64,000 nt of DNA from Candidatus Gastranaerophilales bacterium (lineage in GTDB: Bacteria; Cyanobacteriota; Vampirovibrionia; Gastranaerophilales; Gastranaerophilaceae). This document shows, in pieces, positions 34,749-44,363 of this stretch. Position 1 is the stretch's first letter; the number at the start of each line of letters is the position of its first letter. Location of the stretch: contig JAILHI010000039.1 in assembly GCA_024695865.1 (NCBI GenBank), positions 1-64,000 on the forward strand, given 5' to 3'. The position numbers were made by a program, and so were the translations under genes. Below the pieces are notes generated by a model. That model searched no databases. It was not told the origin of the DNA and worked only from the letters and a program-made list of their open reading frames with translations.

Positions 34749-36206
34749 ATGAGATTAAACTTTATATCAATAGCCATCAGTTTAATTATCAAGTATATGT
34801 CGGTTGTTATGCTTGTTCCTTTCTTTGCCGCTGTATATTATAAAGATAATACTTCGGTTATTGCCTTTGCAATTACAATATTTGTAACTCTTGTTATCGG
34901 TTTTCTTCTCAACCCCAAAAGAATTGACCCTGATTTGCTTAACGATTTTAAAAAATCCGAAGCGCTTGCAACAGTTGCTTTTTCTTGGATATTACTTTCT
35001 TTGATAAGTACAATTCCGTATTTGTTTTACGGTATGCCCCCGATTAATGCTCTTTTTGAGTCTGTTTCGGGTATTACAACTACGGGTGCAACGATTATCA
35101 CGGATTTTTCGGCTTATCCGAAAACTATGTTCCTGTGGCGTTCATATACCCAGTGGCTCGGCGGTATGGGAATTATTGTCCTGTTTATTGCAATTTTGCC
35201 GCAGTTTGCTATTGCGGGCCGTCAGATGTTTTCGGCGGAATCTCCCGGGCCTACGGACGGAAAGTTTACTCCGAGAATTAAATCTTCAGCCGCTGTTTTA
35301 TGGAAGATGTATATTCTTTTTACGATAGTTTTAATTCTTCTTTTAAAGTTCTTCGGTATGCCTTTGTTTGATGCGGTTTGCAATTCTTTTTCGGCAATTG
35401 CATGCGGAGGTTTTTCGCCTAATCCGCAGAGTATAATCGGGTATAATAACCCGAGATTTATCTGGACAATCGCTTTCTTTATTTTTTTATCGGGAACAGG
35501 TTATCCTTTGATTTACAAAATTTTTGTTCAGCGTCGTCCGCTTGCCCTGCTTAAAAATGATGAATTTTTTACCTATGTCGGTATAATTTTGTTATTTTCG
35601 GCAATCATTGCTTTGATTTTAATTGTTGATAAAACCTATAATGTTTATAATGCTATTGAAGAAAGTATTTTTCAGGTTATTTCCATAATGACGACGACGG
35701 GCTTTGCGACAGTTGATTATACAAAATGGCCTTTTGTTGCCCAAATGATGATTGGTATTTTATTCTTTACGGGTGCCTGTGCGGGTTCTGCTTCAGGCGG
35801 TCTTAAAATCATAAGAATAGTTTTTGTCTATAAGTATATCAGACGGGAATTGTTTAAAATCCTTCACCCTAACGCAGTTATTCCCGTTCGTGTAAACGGA
35901 TTGCCCGTTTCCAACGAGATTACCGCGCAGATGATGTCCTTTGTAATTTTCTATTTTGTTATTTTTGCAATAACGGCACTTGCCGCAACAATGATAGAGC
36001 GCAATATTCCCGTCGGCATTACGGGTGCAATAGCATCGCTCGGAAATACAGGCCCCGGTTTGAGTCTGATAGGGCCGATGGGTAATTTTGATTTTCTGCA
36101 GCCCGCAACAAAGATAATTTTTATTTTCAATATGTTGATAGGTCGTCTTGAATTGATACCGTTTTTGGCATTTTTACATCCCGATTTTTATAATATAAAA
36201 AAGTAG
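34749..36206 (+). CDS. trkH: Trk-type potassium transporter, channel subunit TrkH
   Basis: This 485-residue integral membrane protein matches TrkH in length and in its four pore-loop regions: SVSGITTTGATI, FSAIACGGFS, IMTTTGFATVD and LGNTGPGLSL. It imports K+ and is gated by TrkA, whose gene is 7 nt upstream. GAGGCGGG precedes the ATG. aroA follows after 12 nt. Confidence 0.95.
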   Translation: MRLNFISIAISLIIKYMSVVMLVPFFAAVYYKDNTSVIAFAITIFVTLVIGFLLNPKRIDPDLLNDFKKSEALATVAFSWILLSLISTIPYLFYGMPPINALFESVSGITTTGATIITDFSAYPKTMFLWRSYTQWLGGMGIIVLFIAILPQFAIAGRQMFSAESPGPTDGKFTPRIKSSAAVLWKMYILFTIVLILLLKFFGMPLFDAVCNSFSAIACGGFSPNPQSIIGYNNPRFIWTIAFFIFLSGTGYPLIYKIFVQRRPLALLKNDEFFTYVGIILLFSAIIALILIVDKTYNVYNAIEESIFQVISIMTTTGFATVDYTKWPFVAQMMIGILFFTGACAGSASGGLKIIRIVFVYKYIRRELFKILHPNAVIPVRVNGLPVSNEITAQMMSFVIFYFVIFAITALAATMIERNIPVGITGAIASLGNTGPGLSLIGPMGNFDFLQPATKIIFIFNMLIGRLELIPFLAFLHPDFYNIKK

Positions 36207-36218
36207 CGAGATTGGATT

Positions 36219-37499
36219 ATGGATTATAAAACAAGGCAGGCAAAACAGTTAAAGGGAAGTGTCGTTATCCCGCCAGATAAATCGATAAGCCACAGAACAG
36301 CGATGTTTGCGGCTCTTTCAAAAGGTCTTGTAAATATCAAAAATTATTCAAAAGGAGCGGATTGCCGCTCGACTCTGAAAATTGTCGGGCAACTCGGCTG
36401 CGAAATTAAATTTAATTCCGAAACAGATATTACAATCAATGCAAAAAATGCCTTATCGGCACCGATGGACAAACTTGATTGCGGCAATTCGGGAACGACA
36501 ATGCGTATGATGGCGGGTATTCTTGCGGGGCAGCCTTTTGACAGTGTGTTGTTTGGTGATGTCAGTTTAAGCAAAAGACCGATGAAACGTATTATTGAGC
36601 CTTTGACACTAATGGGAGCAAAGATTGAACATAATGATTTTAAGGCACCTTTGACAGTTCACGGTCAAAAGTTACAGGCAATAACTTATAATTCACCGAT
36701 TGCATCTGCACAGGTTAAGTCTGCTTTGCTTATAGCAGGAATGAATTTAGACGGTGTTACAACGGTAAATGAGCCTTATCAGTCAAGAAATCATACCGAA
36801 ATTATGCTCAAATATATGGGTGCTGATATTATTGAACATTCGCCCCTTTCGGTGTCTGTCAGAAAATCTGAGATACAGCCAAAGGACTTGGAGGTTGTGG
36901 GAGATATATCTTCTGCGGCATTTTTCATGGCAGCTGCCGCTATTGTTCCAAATTCCGATGTTACGATTCAGAATGTCGGTATCAATCAGACACGTTCTGG
37001 CATGATTGACGTGATGAAACGAATGAACGCAGACATCTCGCTTTTGAATAAAAGAAATATTTGCGGCGAGGACGTTGCAGATATTAATGTTAAATATTCC
37101 GACTTAAAGGGAACCGTTATTGAGGGTGCAGATATCCCGAGGCTGATTGATGAACTTCCCGTAATTGCAGTTATGGCTACTCAGGCAGAGGGTACGACGA
37201 TTATCAGAGATGCTTCTGATTTGAGAAACAAAGAATCAGACAGAATTACCACCATTGTAAATCAACTGAAAAATATCGGTGCTGATATTGAGGAAACACC
37301 TGACGGAATGATTATAAACGGTAAAACCGAACTCAAGGGCGGCATCGAAATTGATTGCCACCACGACCACAGAACCGCAATGAGTTTTTACGTTGCGGGT
37401 TTGATTGCAAAACAGCCTATGTTAATCCGTGAATTTGAGTGGGTAAATACATCTTTTCCCGAATTTTTAGAGTTGATGAACAAAATTTGTTCTGATTAA
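36219..37499 (+). CDS. aroA: 3-phosphoshikimate 1-carboxyvinyltransferase (EPSP synthase)
   Basis: This 426-residue enzyme joins shikimate-3-phosphate and phosphoenolpyruvate in the shikimate pathway to aromatic amino acids. Motifs seen are PPDKSISHR at the N-terminus, GNSGTTMRM, LSKRPMKRI, NKESDRI and DHRTAMSF. The GNSGTT form, in place of GNAGTA, places it with class II-type EPSP synthases, which occur in Gram-positive bacteria and others. It is cotranscribed behind trkH. Confidence 0.96.
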   Translation: MDYKTRQAKQLKGSVVIPPDKSISHRTAMFAALSKGLVNIKNYSKGADCRSTLKIVGQLGCEIKFNSETDITINAKNALSAPMDKLDCGNSGTTMRMMAGILAGQPFDSVLFGDVSLSKRPMKRIIEPLTLMGAKIEHNDFKAPLTVHGQKLQAITYNSPIASAQVKSALLIAGMNLDGVTTVNEPYQSRNHTEIMLKYMGADIIEHSPLSVSVRKSEIQPKDLEVVGDISSAAFFMAAAAIVPNSDVTIQNVGINQTRSGMIDVMKRMNADISLLNKRNICGEDVADINVKYSDLKGTVIEGADIPRLIDELPVIAVMATQAEGTTIIRDASDLRNKESDRITTIVNQLKNIGADIEETPDGMIINGKTELKGGIEIDCHHDHRTAMSFYVAGLIAKQPMLIREFEWVNTSFPEFLELMNKICSD

Positions 37500-37538
37500 A
37501 AATTTGAAAGAATTTAAAATAATTGTTAAAATACAAAT

Positions 37539-38459
37539 ATGGAGCAAAGGATACAGGAACTAAGGCAAATAATTCATGATGACCCTGCAAATTTTCAGGC
37601 GATGAGAGAACTTGCATCTATTTTAATGGATATCGGGGAAAATGAAAGCGCTTTAAAGGCAATTTTGTATCTGCTTAAAATTTTTCCTGATGAGGCTAAA
37701 TTACATTACAATCTCGGAATTATCTATGAAAAATTAAGACAGGACGATAAGGCTATCAACGAATATCAGACAGCCACACAGTTAGAGCCTGATGATCCTG
37801 ATTATATGTATAATCTTGCCTGTGCTTATGTGAATAAAAAAGAATATGAAAATGCAAAGATACTTTTTCAGAAGGTTTTGAATACCGATACCGAAGATTC
37901 AAATTCCATGTTCCATCTCGGTATGATAAATTCAAGACAGGGAAATTCAAAAGAGGCTATTGAATTTCTTGAAAAGACAATAGAAATTAATCCCGAAGAT
38001 ACTATTGCCCGCTTTTATCTTGCGTATGAATATAAAAGAACGGGGCGGGTTGAAGAAGCGCTTGAACAGTATTACAAGGTTACAGAATATTCTCCTGATT
38101 ACAGTTGGGCTTATTTCAACATTGCCGAAATTTACTGGGAGCATGGTGAAGTAGTTAAAGCAATTGAAAATCTTGATAAGACGATTGATTTGAACCCGCA
38201 CGATACAAAGGCTTATGAAATTTTTATTAAAATTTTGCTCAAAGAAAACAATGAGCAGGGTGCTTTGGCGGTTGCGAGAAAGGCTTTGCAGGATAATCCC
38301 GATAACGGCGATTTGTATTATGTTGCGGCAAAGGTATGTAAAAAACTTAAAGATATACCGAATTGTCAGAAGTTTTTAAAAGCGGCAATACAAAATCAGG
38401 CGACTTTATCCGTACCTGCAAAGGAACTTCGTCAGGAACTTAAAGAAATTGGCGGTTAG
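37539..38459 (+). CDS. Tetratricopeptide repeat protein
   Basis: This 306-residue cytoplasmic protein consists of about eight TPR units (for example LHYNLGIIYEKLRQDDKAIN, MFHLGMINSRQGNSKEAIEF, AYFNIAEIYWEHGEVVKAIE). Such solenoids bind partner proteins and give no enzyme activity of their own. It lies between aroA and secA in the same direction. No partner can be named from the sequence. Confidence 0.85.
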   Translation: MEQRIQELRQIIHDDPANFQAMRELASILMDIGENESALKAILYLLKIFPDEAKLHYNLGIIYEKLRQDDKAINEYQTATQLEPDDPDYMYNLACAYVNKKEYENAKILFQKVLNTDTEDSNSMFHLGMINSRQGNSKEAIEFLEKTIEINPEDTIARFYLAYEYKRTGRVEEALEQYYKVTEYSPDYSWAYFNIAEIYWEHGEVVKAIENLDKTIDLNPHDTKAYEIFIKILLKENNEQGALAVARKALQDNPDNGDLYYVAAKVCKKLKDIPNCQKFLKAAIQNQATLSVPAKELRQELKEIGG

Positions 38460-38581
38460 AGGTAAAATCATATATTTTTTGAAATAATAATAAGAAATTT
38501 ATCGTAAATTGTGTTATGTATTGTTATAAGTAGTATTCTATACGTATTTTTATGCTAAACTGTTAGTTGAGAGGTAACAGC

Positions 38582-41344
38582 ATGATAGGTTTATTATTAA
38601 AATTACTCGGCGACCCTAATGAAAGAAAAATCAAGAAGTTAATGCCGACAATAGATTTTATAAATTCGCTCGAAGAATCAATGTCAAAACTGACAGATGA
38701 AGAATTAAGGGCGAAAACGGACGAGTTTAAGGCTCGTTTGGCACAGAGAAAAACGTCAACCGACCCGAAGGAAGACAGAAGGCTTGAAAAAGAGGAATTA
38801 GATAAAATTCTTCCTTATGCTTTTGCGGTTGTAAGAGAGGCGGGCAAAAGAGTTTTGAACATGCGCCATTTTGATGTTCAACTTATAGGCGGTATGTTTT
38901 TGCACGAAGGTCATATTGCGGAAATGAGAACAGGTGAAGGTAAAACACTTGTTGCAACGCTTCCCGCTTATTTGAATGCTCTTACGGGTAAAGGTGTTCA
39001 TATCGTAACGGTAAACGATTATCTTGCAAAACGTGACAGCGACTGGATGGGCAAAATTTATAAGTTTTTGGGCTTATCTGTCGGTGTTGTTCTTGCAGAG
39101 CATGCCTATGACGATTTTGAACAGAAAAAACACGCTTATGAGTGTGATATCACCTACGGAACGAACAACGAGTTCGGTTTTGATTATCTCCGTGACAATA
39201 TGGCATCAAGTATTGAACAACAAGTTCAAAGACCGTATAATTATGCGATTATCGACGAAGTTGACAGTATTTTGATTGATGAAGCGAGAACACCTCTTAT
39301 TATCAGCGGTCGTCTTGATAAATCAGCCGATTTATACAGAACAATGGCAAAAATTGCTCCTCAACTTGAAGCCGTTAAGGATTACGAAATTGATGAAAAA
39401 AATAAAAACATCATTTTGACGGAAGACGGTATCGATAAGGCGCAGGAACTTTTACAGGTAAAAGATTTGTTTGATATTTCAACGCAGTATGCTCATCATC
39501 TTTTACAGGCATTAAAGGCGAAAGAACTCTATAAACCCGATATTGACTACGTTATTAAAAACGGCGAAGTTATGATTGTTGATGAATTTACGGGACGTCT
39601 TATGGACGGCAGACGCTGGTCAGACGGACTTCATCAGGCAGTTGAGGCAAAAGAGGGACTGAAAATTCAGGACGAAACGCAAACGCTTGCGGGTATTACG
39701 TTCCAAAATCTTTTCAGACTTTATCCGAAACTTGCGGGCATGACGGGTACTGCCGTTACGGAAGAAGCCGAATTCGGTAAAATCTACAATCTTCCCGTAA
39801 CGGTTATTCCGACTAATAAAACAGATATCAGAATTAATATGCCCGATGTCATTTATAAAACTGAAGTCAGAAAATATCAGGCTGTCGTCGATGAAATTAT
39901 TGAAATGCACAAAATCGGCAGACCTGTTTTGGTTGGTACTATCAGTATCGAAAAATCGGAATACATTTCCGCTTTGTTAAAGAAAAAAGGTATCAAACAC
40001 AATATTCTGAATGCAAAGCATCACGAAAAAGAAGCGTTTATTATTGCGCAGGCGGGCAGATTGGGTGCGGTTACGATTGCAACCAATATGGCGGGCAGAG
40101 GCACCGATATTCTGTTAGGCGGCAACCCCGAATATATGGCTTTTGAGGAATTAAAGGCAAGACACATGTCGCCCCAGCACCCGAATTACAAAACAATAAA
40201 AGACGAAATCTTTGCAAAATCAAAAAAAATTACCGATGAAGAACATGCAAAGGTTGTAGAACTCGGAGGACTTCATGTTATCGGTACGGAACGCCACGAA
40301 TCAAGACGTATTGATAACCAATTACGTGGTCGTGCGGCTCGTCAGGGCGACCCCGGTTCAACAAGATTTTTCCTGTCTTTACAGGATAATCTTATGAGAA
40401 TTTTCGGCGGCGAACAGGTTATCAAACTTATGGAAACCTTTAACGTTGACGATGATATGGCTATCGAATCTCCGCTTATTACACGTCAGATTCAATCTTC
40501 CCAGAAGAAAGTCGAAACTTATCACTTTGATATAAGAAAACACGTTCTTGAATATGACGATGTTATGAATATGCAGAGAGAAAAGTTCTATTCTCAAAGA
40601 CAGCGTGTCTTAAAGGGTGAAAATCTGTACGAAGATATTTTGTATATGATTGATTGTGAACTTGACAGACTTCTTAAAAGTTACATTGCGCCCGGAATGG
40701 ACCCAGCCGAATATTCAAAAGAGGATATTGAAACACTTGTAAAAGAATTGATATCAATTGCGCCGCAATTATCCAATAAAGTTACGGTTCAGGATATTAT
40801 GGGGCTGCGTTTTGAAAACGTGTTTGAAAAAATGAAGGATATGCTGCTCGATGCGTACAGAGCGCATGAATTGCAGATAGTTACTTTCTATAACGATATT
40901 GTTTCAAAATACGAACATGATTTTGACCCGCAGGTTCCTTTTGAGAGTGATAACGTTATGCGTTCGCTTGAAAGAGATATTTTGCTTCGAGTAATTGATA
41001 TGAAGTGGATTGACCATTTGCACAATATTGATATGCTGCGTGACGGTATCGGTCTGCGTGCCTACGGTCAGAAAGACCCTCTTATCGAGTACAAAAAAGA
41101 AGCCTATGACCTCTTTAACAGAATGATGTACGATATCCAGTCGGAAACGGTTAAGCACATTTTCCGTTCAAAATTCGGTATTCAGATTGTAAACCCGACG
41201 GGTATAGATGAGGCGGTTTCTGCCGATGTTACCGAAGAACAGGCGGTTGACCTTGATGAGATAATTGATGATGAAATTTCCTGCCCCTGCGGAAGCGGAA
41301 AGAAGTATGAAGACTGCTGCGGAAAAGATAAAAACAAAGAGTAA
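38582..41344 (+). CDS. secA: Preprotein translocase ATPase SecA
   Basis: This 920-residue motor drives proteins through SecYEG. It has Walker A in GEGKTLVATLPAY, a DEVDSILIDEA Walker B region, the preprotein cross-linking domain, motor 2 with TNMAGRGTDI and QLRGRAARQGDPG, and a C-terminal zinc-binding tail CPCGSGKKYEDCCG that binds SecB or the ribosome. I chose the ATG at 38582, 7 nt after GAGAGG; an in-frame TTG at 38567 precedes that site and is unlikely. waaA follows after 12 nt. Confidence 0.97.
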   Translation: MIGLLLKLLGDPNERKIKKLMPTIDFINSLEESMSKLTDEELRAKTDEFKARLAQRKTSTDPKEDRRLEKEELDKILPYAFAVVREAGKRVLNMRHFDVQLIGGMFLHEGHIAEMRTGEGKTLVATLPAYLNALTGKGVHIVTVNDYLAKRDSDWMGKIYKFLGLSVGVVLAEHAYDDFEQKKHAYECDITYGTNNEFGFDYLRDNMASSIEQQVQRPYNYAIIDEVDSILIDEARTPLIISGRLDKSADLYRTMAKIAPQLEAVKDYEIDEKNKNIILTEDGIDKAQELLQVKDLFDISTQYAHHLLQALKAKELYKPDIDYVIKNGEVMIVDEFTGRLMDGRRWSDGLHQAVEAKEGLKIQDETQTLAGITFQNLFRLYPKLAGMTGTAVTEEAEFGKIYNLPVTVIPTNKTDIRINMPDVIYKTEVRKYQAVVDEIIEMHKIGRPVLVGTISIEKSEYISALLKKKGIKHNILNAKHHEKEAFIIAQAGRLGAVTIATNMAGRGTDILLGGNPEYMAFEELKARHMSPQHPNYKTIKDEIFAKSKKITDEEHAKVVELGGLHVIGTERHESRRIDNQLRGRAARQGDPGSTRFFLSLQDNLMRIFGGEQVIKLMETFNVDDDMAIESPLITRQIQSSQKKVETYHFDIRKHVLEYDDVMNMQREKFYSQRQRVLKGENLYEDILYMIDCELDRLLKSYIAPGMDPAEYSKEDIETLVKELISIAPQLSNKVTVQDIMGLRFENVFEKMKDMLLDAYRAHELQIVTFYNDIVSKYEHDFDPQVPFESDNVMRSLERDILLRVIDMKWIDHLHNIDMLRDGIGLRAYGQKDPLIEYKKEAYDLFNRMMYDIQSETVKHIFRSKFGIQIVNPTGIDEAVSADVTEEQAVDLDEIIDDEISCPCGSGKKYEDCCGKDKNKE

Positions 41345-41356
41345 ACAGGAGAAAAA

Positions 41357-42607
41357 ATGTTTTTAATATACGAAATTTTGTTACCGATTTTGGCGCTTGT
41401 ATTATCCCCTGTTATTATAATAGCACTGATAGTGGTACCGAAATTTCGTGCAGGTTTTTTTCAGAAACTCGGTTTTTATAATAAGGATTTTAAGGGTCAG
41501 AACACAACCGTTTTTCATGCTGTTTCGGTAGGTGAAACAAATGCCATTGCGGATACGGTTAAAGCCTATAAAGAAAAGTATCCCGAAAGAAAAATCGTTA
41601 TTACAAACACTACAAAAACGGGTCATGATATCGCCTCTAAAATCTTTAAAGATGTTGCCGATGAAATAACTTATTTTCCGTTTGATTTTTGTTTTTCGGT
41701 AAATTCTTTTTTTGATACTTATAACCCCGAAAAAATTGTTATTGCGGAAACTGAAATATGGCCTGCTTTTGTAAAGGAAGCCAGCAAAAAGGGTATTCAC
41801 GTTTACATTGCAAACGGCAGAATTTCGCCTCATTCTTATGAGGGTTATATGAATTTTTCATGGGTCTTTAAAAAGGTTTTATGTCTTTATGAAAAAATCT
41901 TTATGCAGACAAAGGCAGATGCCCAGAGAATTAGAGATATCGGTGCGCCCGATGATAAAGTTGAGTTTATGGGCAATCTGAAATTCGATATTTCAAGAAA
42001 TATGTCCGATGATGAACAAAATGCTTTAAGAGAGCGTTTTCATGTTCAGTACCCCGTTTTGATTGCGGCAAGCACACATGAGGGTGAGGACGAAATTGCT
42101 CTTAATACTTATAAAAGGTTAAAAGAAAAGCATGACGATTTGAAGTTGTTAATTGCTCCCCGTCATCCCCAGAGATTTAATTCCGTTTATGATTTAATTC
42201 AAAAATACGGCTTTGCTAACGGCAGAGTAAGTGAAAATGCTAATTTTGACGATGCGGATATTATTTTGGGCGACACAATGGGCGAACTTGCAAAATTTTT
42301 CTCATTTTGTTCTGTCGCTTATATCGGCGGAAGTTTCTTCGGCCCTGGCGGGCATAACCCTCTTGAAGCAAACATCTGGAATAAACCTGTTGTTTCGGGC
42401 CCCAATGTAGCAAATTTCAAGGATATTTACAAAATTCTGACCGAAAAGGGTGCCGCTGTTGTTGCACAGGATACAGAGGAATTTTATCAGGCACTTGATT
42501 TGTGGTTCTCTGATATAACCGAACTTGAAAAGGCATCTGCATTTGCAGGTGATGTTTTCGCCGAAAACAGAGGGGCAGTGCAGTTTTTGATTAACAGACT
42601 CAATTAA
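41357..42607 (+). CDS. waaA: 3-deoxy-D-manno-octulosonic acid transferase
   Basis: This 416-residue GT30 enzyme adds Kdo to lipid A precursor at the inner membrane. It has an N-terminal membrane helix, then HAVSVGETNA, ETEIWPAF, NGRISPHS, a STHEGED motif and the GGxxNPLE-like GPGGHNPLEAN near the C-terminus. Its presence indicates an LPS-bearing outer membrane. The start follows CAGGAGAAAAA. Confidence 0.95.
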   Translation: MFLIYEILLPILALVLSPVIIIALIVVPKFRAGFFQKLGFYNKDFKGQNTTVFHAVSVGETNAIADTVKAYKEKYPERKIVITNTTKTGHDIASKIFKDVADEITYFPFDFCFSVNSFFDTYNPEKIVIAETEIWPAFVKEASKKGIHVYIANGRISPHSYEGYMNFSWVFKKVLCLYEKIFMQTKADAQRIRDIGAPDDKVEFMGNLKFDISRNMSDDEQNALRERFHVQYPVLIAASTHEGEDEIALNTYKRLKEKHDDLKLLIAPRHPQRFNSVYDLIQKYGFANGRVSENANFDDADIILGDTMGELAKFFSFCSVAYIGGSFFGPGGHNPLEANIWNKPVVSGPNVANFKDIYKILTEKGAAVVAQDTEEFYQALDLWFSDITELEKASAFAGDVFAENRGAVQFLINRLN

Positions 42608-42647
42608 GGTAAATTTCGGTTGCCATAAAAAATTGTTGCCTTGCATC

Positions 42648-42677
42648 TTTGCGAGCCGACTTGTCGGCGTGGCAATC
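42648..42677. repeat. Palindromic repeat unit TTTGCGAG...CGTGGCAATC
   Basis: The unit has the same ends (TTGCGAG and CGTGGCAAT) as the palindromes at 183-218 and 18009-18044, but a different palindromic core, CCGAC-TTG-TCGG. It appears to be a modular family with constant termini and a variable core. Confidence 0.65.
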
Positions 42678-42707
42678 TTTTTAATTTTTTCAGGGAATTA
42701 TCTATAA

Positions 42708-42889
42708 GTTACCACAAAAATTAACCTAATACGTCACTGCGAGGGCTTGCCCGTAACGCCGTTTATTGCGAGCGATGTGATTGGTTTGCCCGTGGCAGTC
42801 CCTTAAAAATCTGTTTAGGATTGCCACGCTCACTGTGTTCGCTCGCAATGACGATAAACATAAAACTTGATAACTGTTTTTGTGGTAAC
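42708..42889. repeat. 182-bp MITE-like element with 13-bp terminal inverted repeats
   Basis: GTTACCACAAAAA (42708-42720) and TTTTTGTGGTAAC (42877-42889) form perfect 13-bp terminal inverted repeats. Between them lie palindromic units with TGCGAG/GTGGCA ends, the clearest at 42819-42853 (GATTGCCACG...CTCGCAATGACG). There is no open reading frame. A target-site duplication is not evident. With 42648-42677 this accounts for most of the 302-bp gap between waaA and the next gene. Confidence 0.6.
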
Positions 42890-42909
42890 AGTCAGATATT
42901 TAACTTCTT

Positions 42910-44058
42910 TTATTCTTCTTCTGTTTTTTCGGTTTCTTCCGATTTTTCGGTTTCAGCGTGAATATCGACTTCCTGACCTGCCTTTTTGGCGTTTCTTAAT
43001 TCAATTAGTTTGTCTTTGTCTAAAACTTTTAAATTGATATGTCCTTCTGATTCGCTTGTAAGCGTTTCTTTAATATCAACGGGGTATGAATAGTAACTGT
43101 CAGGCAGTTCGCCGTTTACAATTCTTCCTTCGACGTGTTCTATGTAAACCTGCGGGTTTCTTGAAAATTCGGGGTGAATTTTGAGCCATTCAAGGTAAGA
43201 CATACTGCTTCTCGGGTTGTTACAGCCTGCGCATTCCGAGAGGAAATTAGCCGCCGTATTTTTGCCGCCGAGAGAATGAGGATGAACATGCTCCGCCGTT
43301 GCAAGAGATGGAGCATATAACGTTTGAGCAATGATTGTCGGTGATTTGCCGACGATGGTTTTCATTACCTTTTCAACGGACTTGTAGTCCAAAGGCATTT
43401 TCATAATCATATCTTCAAGCGCATTATATTTATCTTCGGGAATTGTGTTTTTAAATTTTGCAAGTTCTTCCGTTAAATTCGGTCTGTAAAAATCGTTATT
43501 CTGATTAAAATTGTCGGTTTTTGACATCAAAAATTTGAAAATTTCGGAATTTTCGCCGAAGTTTTCTTCACAATAGACGGAAGCGTTAAGTAATACATCG
43601 GTACAAATATTGTTAAAGTTTGCGGGTAAGTTTTCGTTTGCTTTATTTATTGCCTGCATTAAGTTCATATCTGTGCCTCTTGCGGTTTTTGCCGCCATCA
43701 TTGCACATGCTCTTTCGTTTGAACGAAAAACGGGTTCTTCTTCCTGTTCGATTCTGTCTGCAAGTTTATTGCCTTTTGCCATATTTAAACGGTTTACATG
43801 CTTTTTTGTTGAATCTGGTGTAAGCATAATCAAACCGCAGCAGGGGCAGGGAACATCTTCAAGTTTTTTGATTTTAAAACCGGATGTGCCGCCAAAATTA
43901 ATTGATTGAGCCGCTTTAAAATAATTTGCCGCCGCTTTTGATGATGTTTTGTTGTCTGTGTTGCCGATTTTGTTTTCAGCCGCAGGCAAAGGTTTTTCTG
44001 CTTCTTTTGAAGCAGGCTTTGCGGGTATAAATTTATTTGTAAGCGATGATATTTCCAT
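42910..44058 (-). CDS. HNH-endonuclease-like zinc protein
   Basis: This 382-residue protein has a polar N-terminus with SINFGGTSG, a CPCCG zinc knuckle (C71-C74), a helical middle and a treble-clef-like HNH region (AEHVHPHSLGGKNTAANF followed by CAGCN, C276-C279). The tail is acidic (ETEKSEETEKTEEE). HNH domains usually cut DNA, with the first His activating water. The wide spacing of the two cysteine pairs is unusual for HNH proteins. No toxin, phage or restriction neighbour is seen. The start has a weak ribosome site. Confidence 0.65.
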   Translation of the reverse strand: MEISSLTNKFIPAKPASKEAEKPLPAAENKIGNTDNKTSSKAAANYFKAAQSINFGGTSGFKIKKLEDVPCPCCGLIMLTPDSTKKHVNRLNMAKGNKLADRIEQEEEPVFRSNERACAMMAAKTARGTDMNLMQAINKANENLPANFNNICTDVLLNASVYCEENFGENSEIFKFLMSKTDNFNQNNDFYRPNLTEELAKFKNTIPEDKYNALEDMIMKMPLDYKSVEKVMKTIVGKSPTIIAQTLYAPSLATAEHVHPHSLGGKNTAANFLSECAGCNNPRSSMSYLEWLKIHPEFSRNPQVYIEHVEGRIVNGELPDSYYSYPVDIKETLTSESEGHINLKVLDKDKLIELRNAKKAGQEVDIHAETEKSEETEKTEEE

Positions 44059-44142
44059 AATTTTCTGTTTTTAAGAAACAATCACATAAATTATTTTTGC
44101 TAATTTTTAAATAAATATTTATATATATTAAGATGTAATACA

Positions 44143-44172
44143 AAAAAGTCATTCCCGAAAGAATGACTTTTT
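44143..44172 (-). terminator. Terminator after rubredoxin gene
   Basis: A 12-bp stem AAAAAGTCATTC/GAATGACTTTTT (44143-44154 with 44161-44172) and 6-nt loop gives a T-rich tail on the minus strand. It lies 19 nt beyond the rubredoxin stop. Confidence 0.8.
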
Positions 44173-44190
44173 GTATTTTTATTTTTTTGT

Positions 44191-44352
44191 TTATTTTACT
44201 TCTTCAAAGGCTTCTTTGCCTGCCATGCAAACTGGGCAAACAAAATCTTCGGGCAAATCTTCAAAAGCCGTTCCGGGTGCGATACCTGCTTCGGGTACAC
44301 CGACTGCGGGGTCGTATTCCCATGTGCATAAAGTGCAAACATATTTTTTCAT
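44191..44352 (-). CDS. Rubredoxin
   Basis: This 53-residue protein ([15 protein letters not shown]... to EEVK) has the four iron-ligand cysteines of rubredoxin as CTLC (C6, C9) and CPVC (C39, C42), with the typical [17 protein letters not shown] between them. It is a one-electron carrier, in anaerobes often feeding oxygen- or superoxide-detoxifying enzymes. AAAGGAGAAG precedes the ATG. It lies 11 nt after the diguanylate cyclase gene, so the two share a transcript, and a terminator follows. Confidence 0.95.
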   Translation of the reverse strand: MKKYVCTLCTWEYDPAVGVPEAGIAPGTAFEDLPEDFVCPVCMAGKEAFEEVK

Positions 44353-44363
44353 AATCTTCTCCT

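Noticed and set aside
38567-38581. TTG start for SecA
   Set aside because: It precedes the GAGAGG ribosome site; the ATG at 38582 is correctly spaced.
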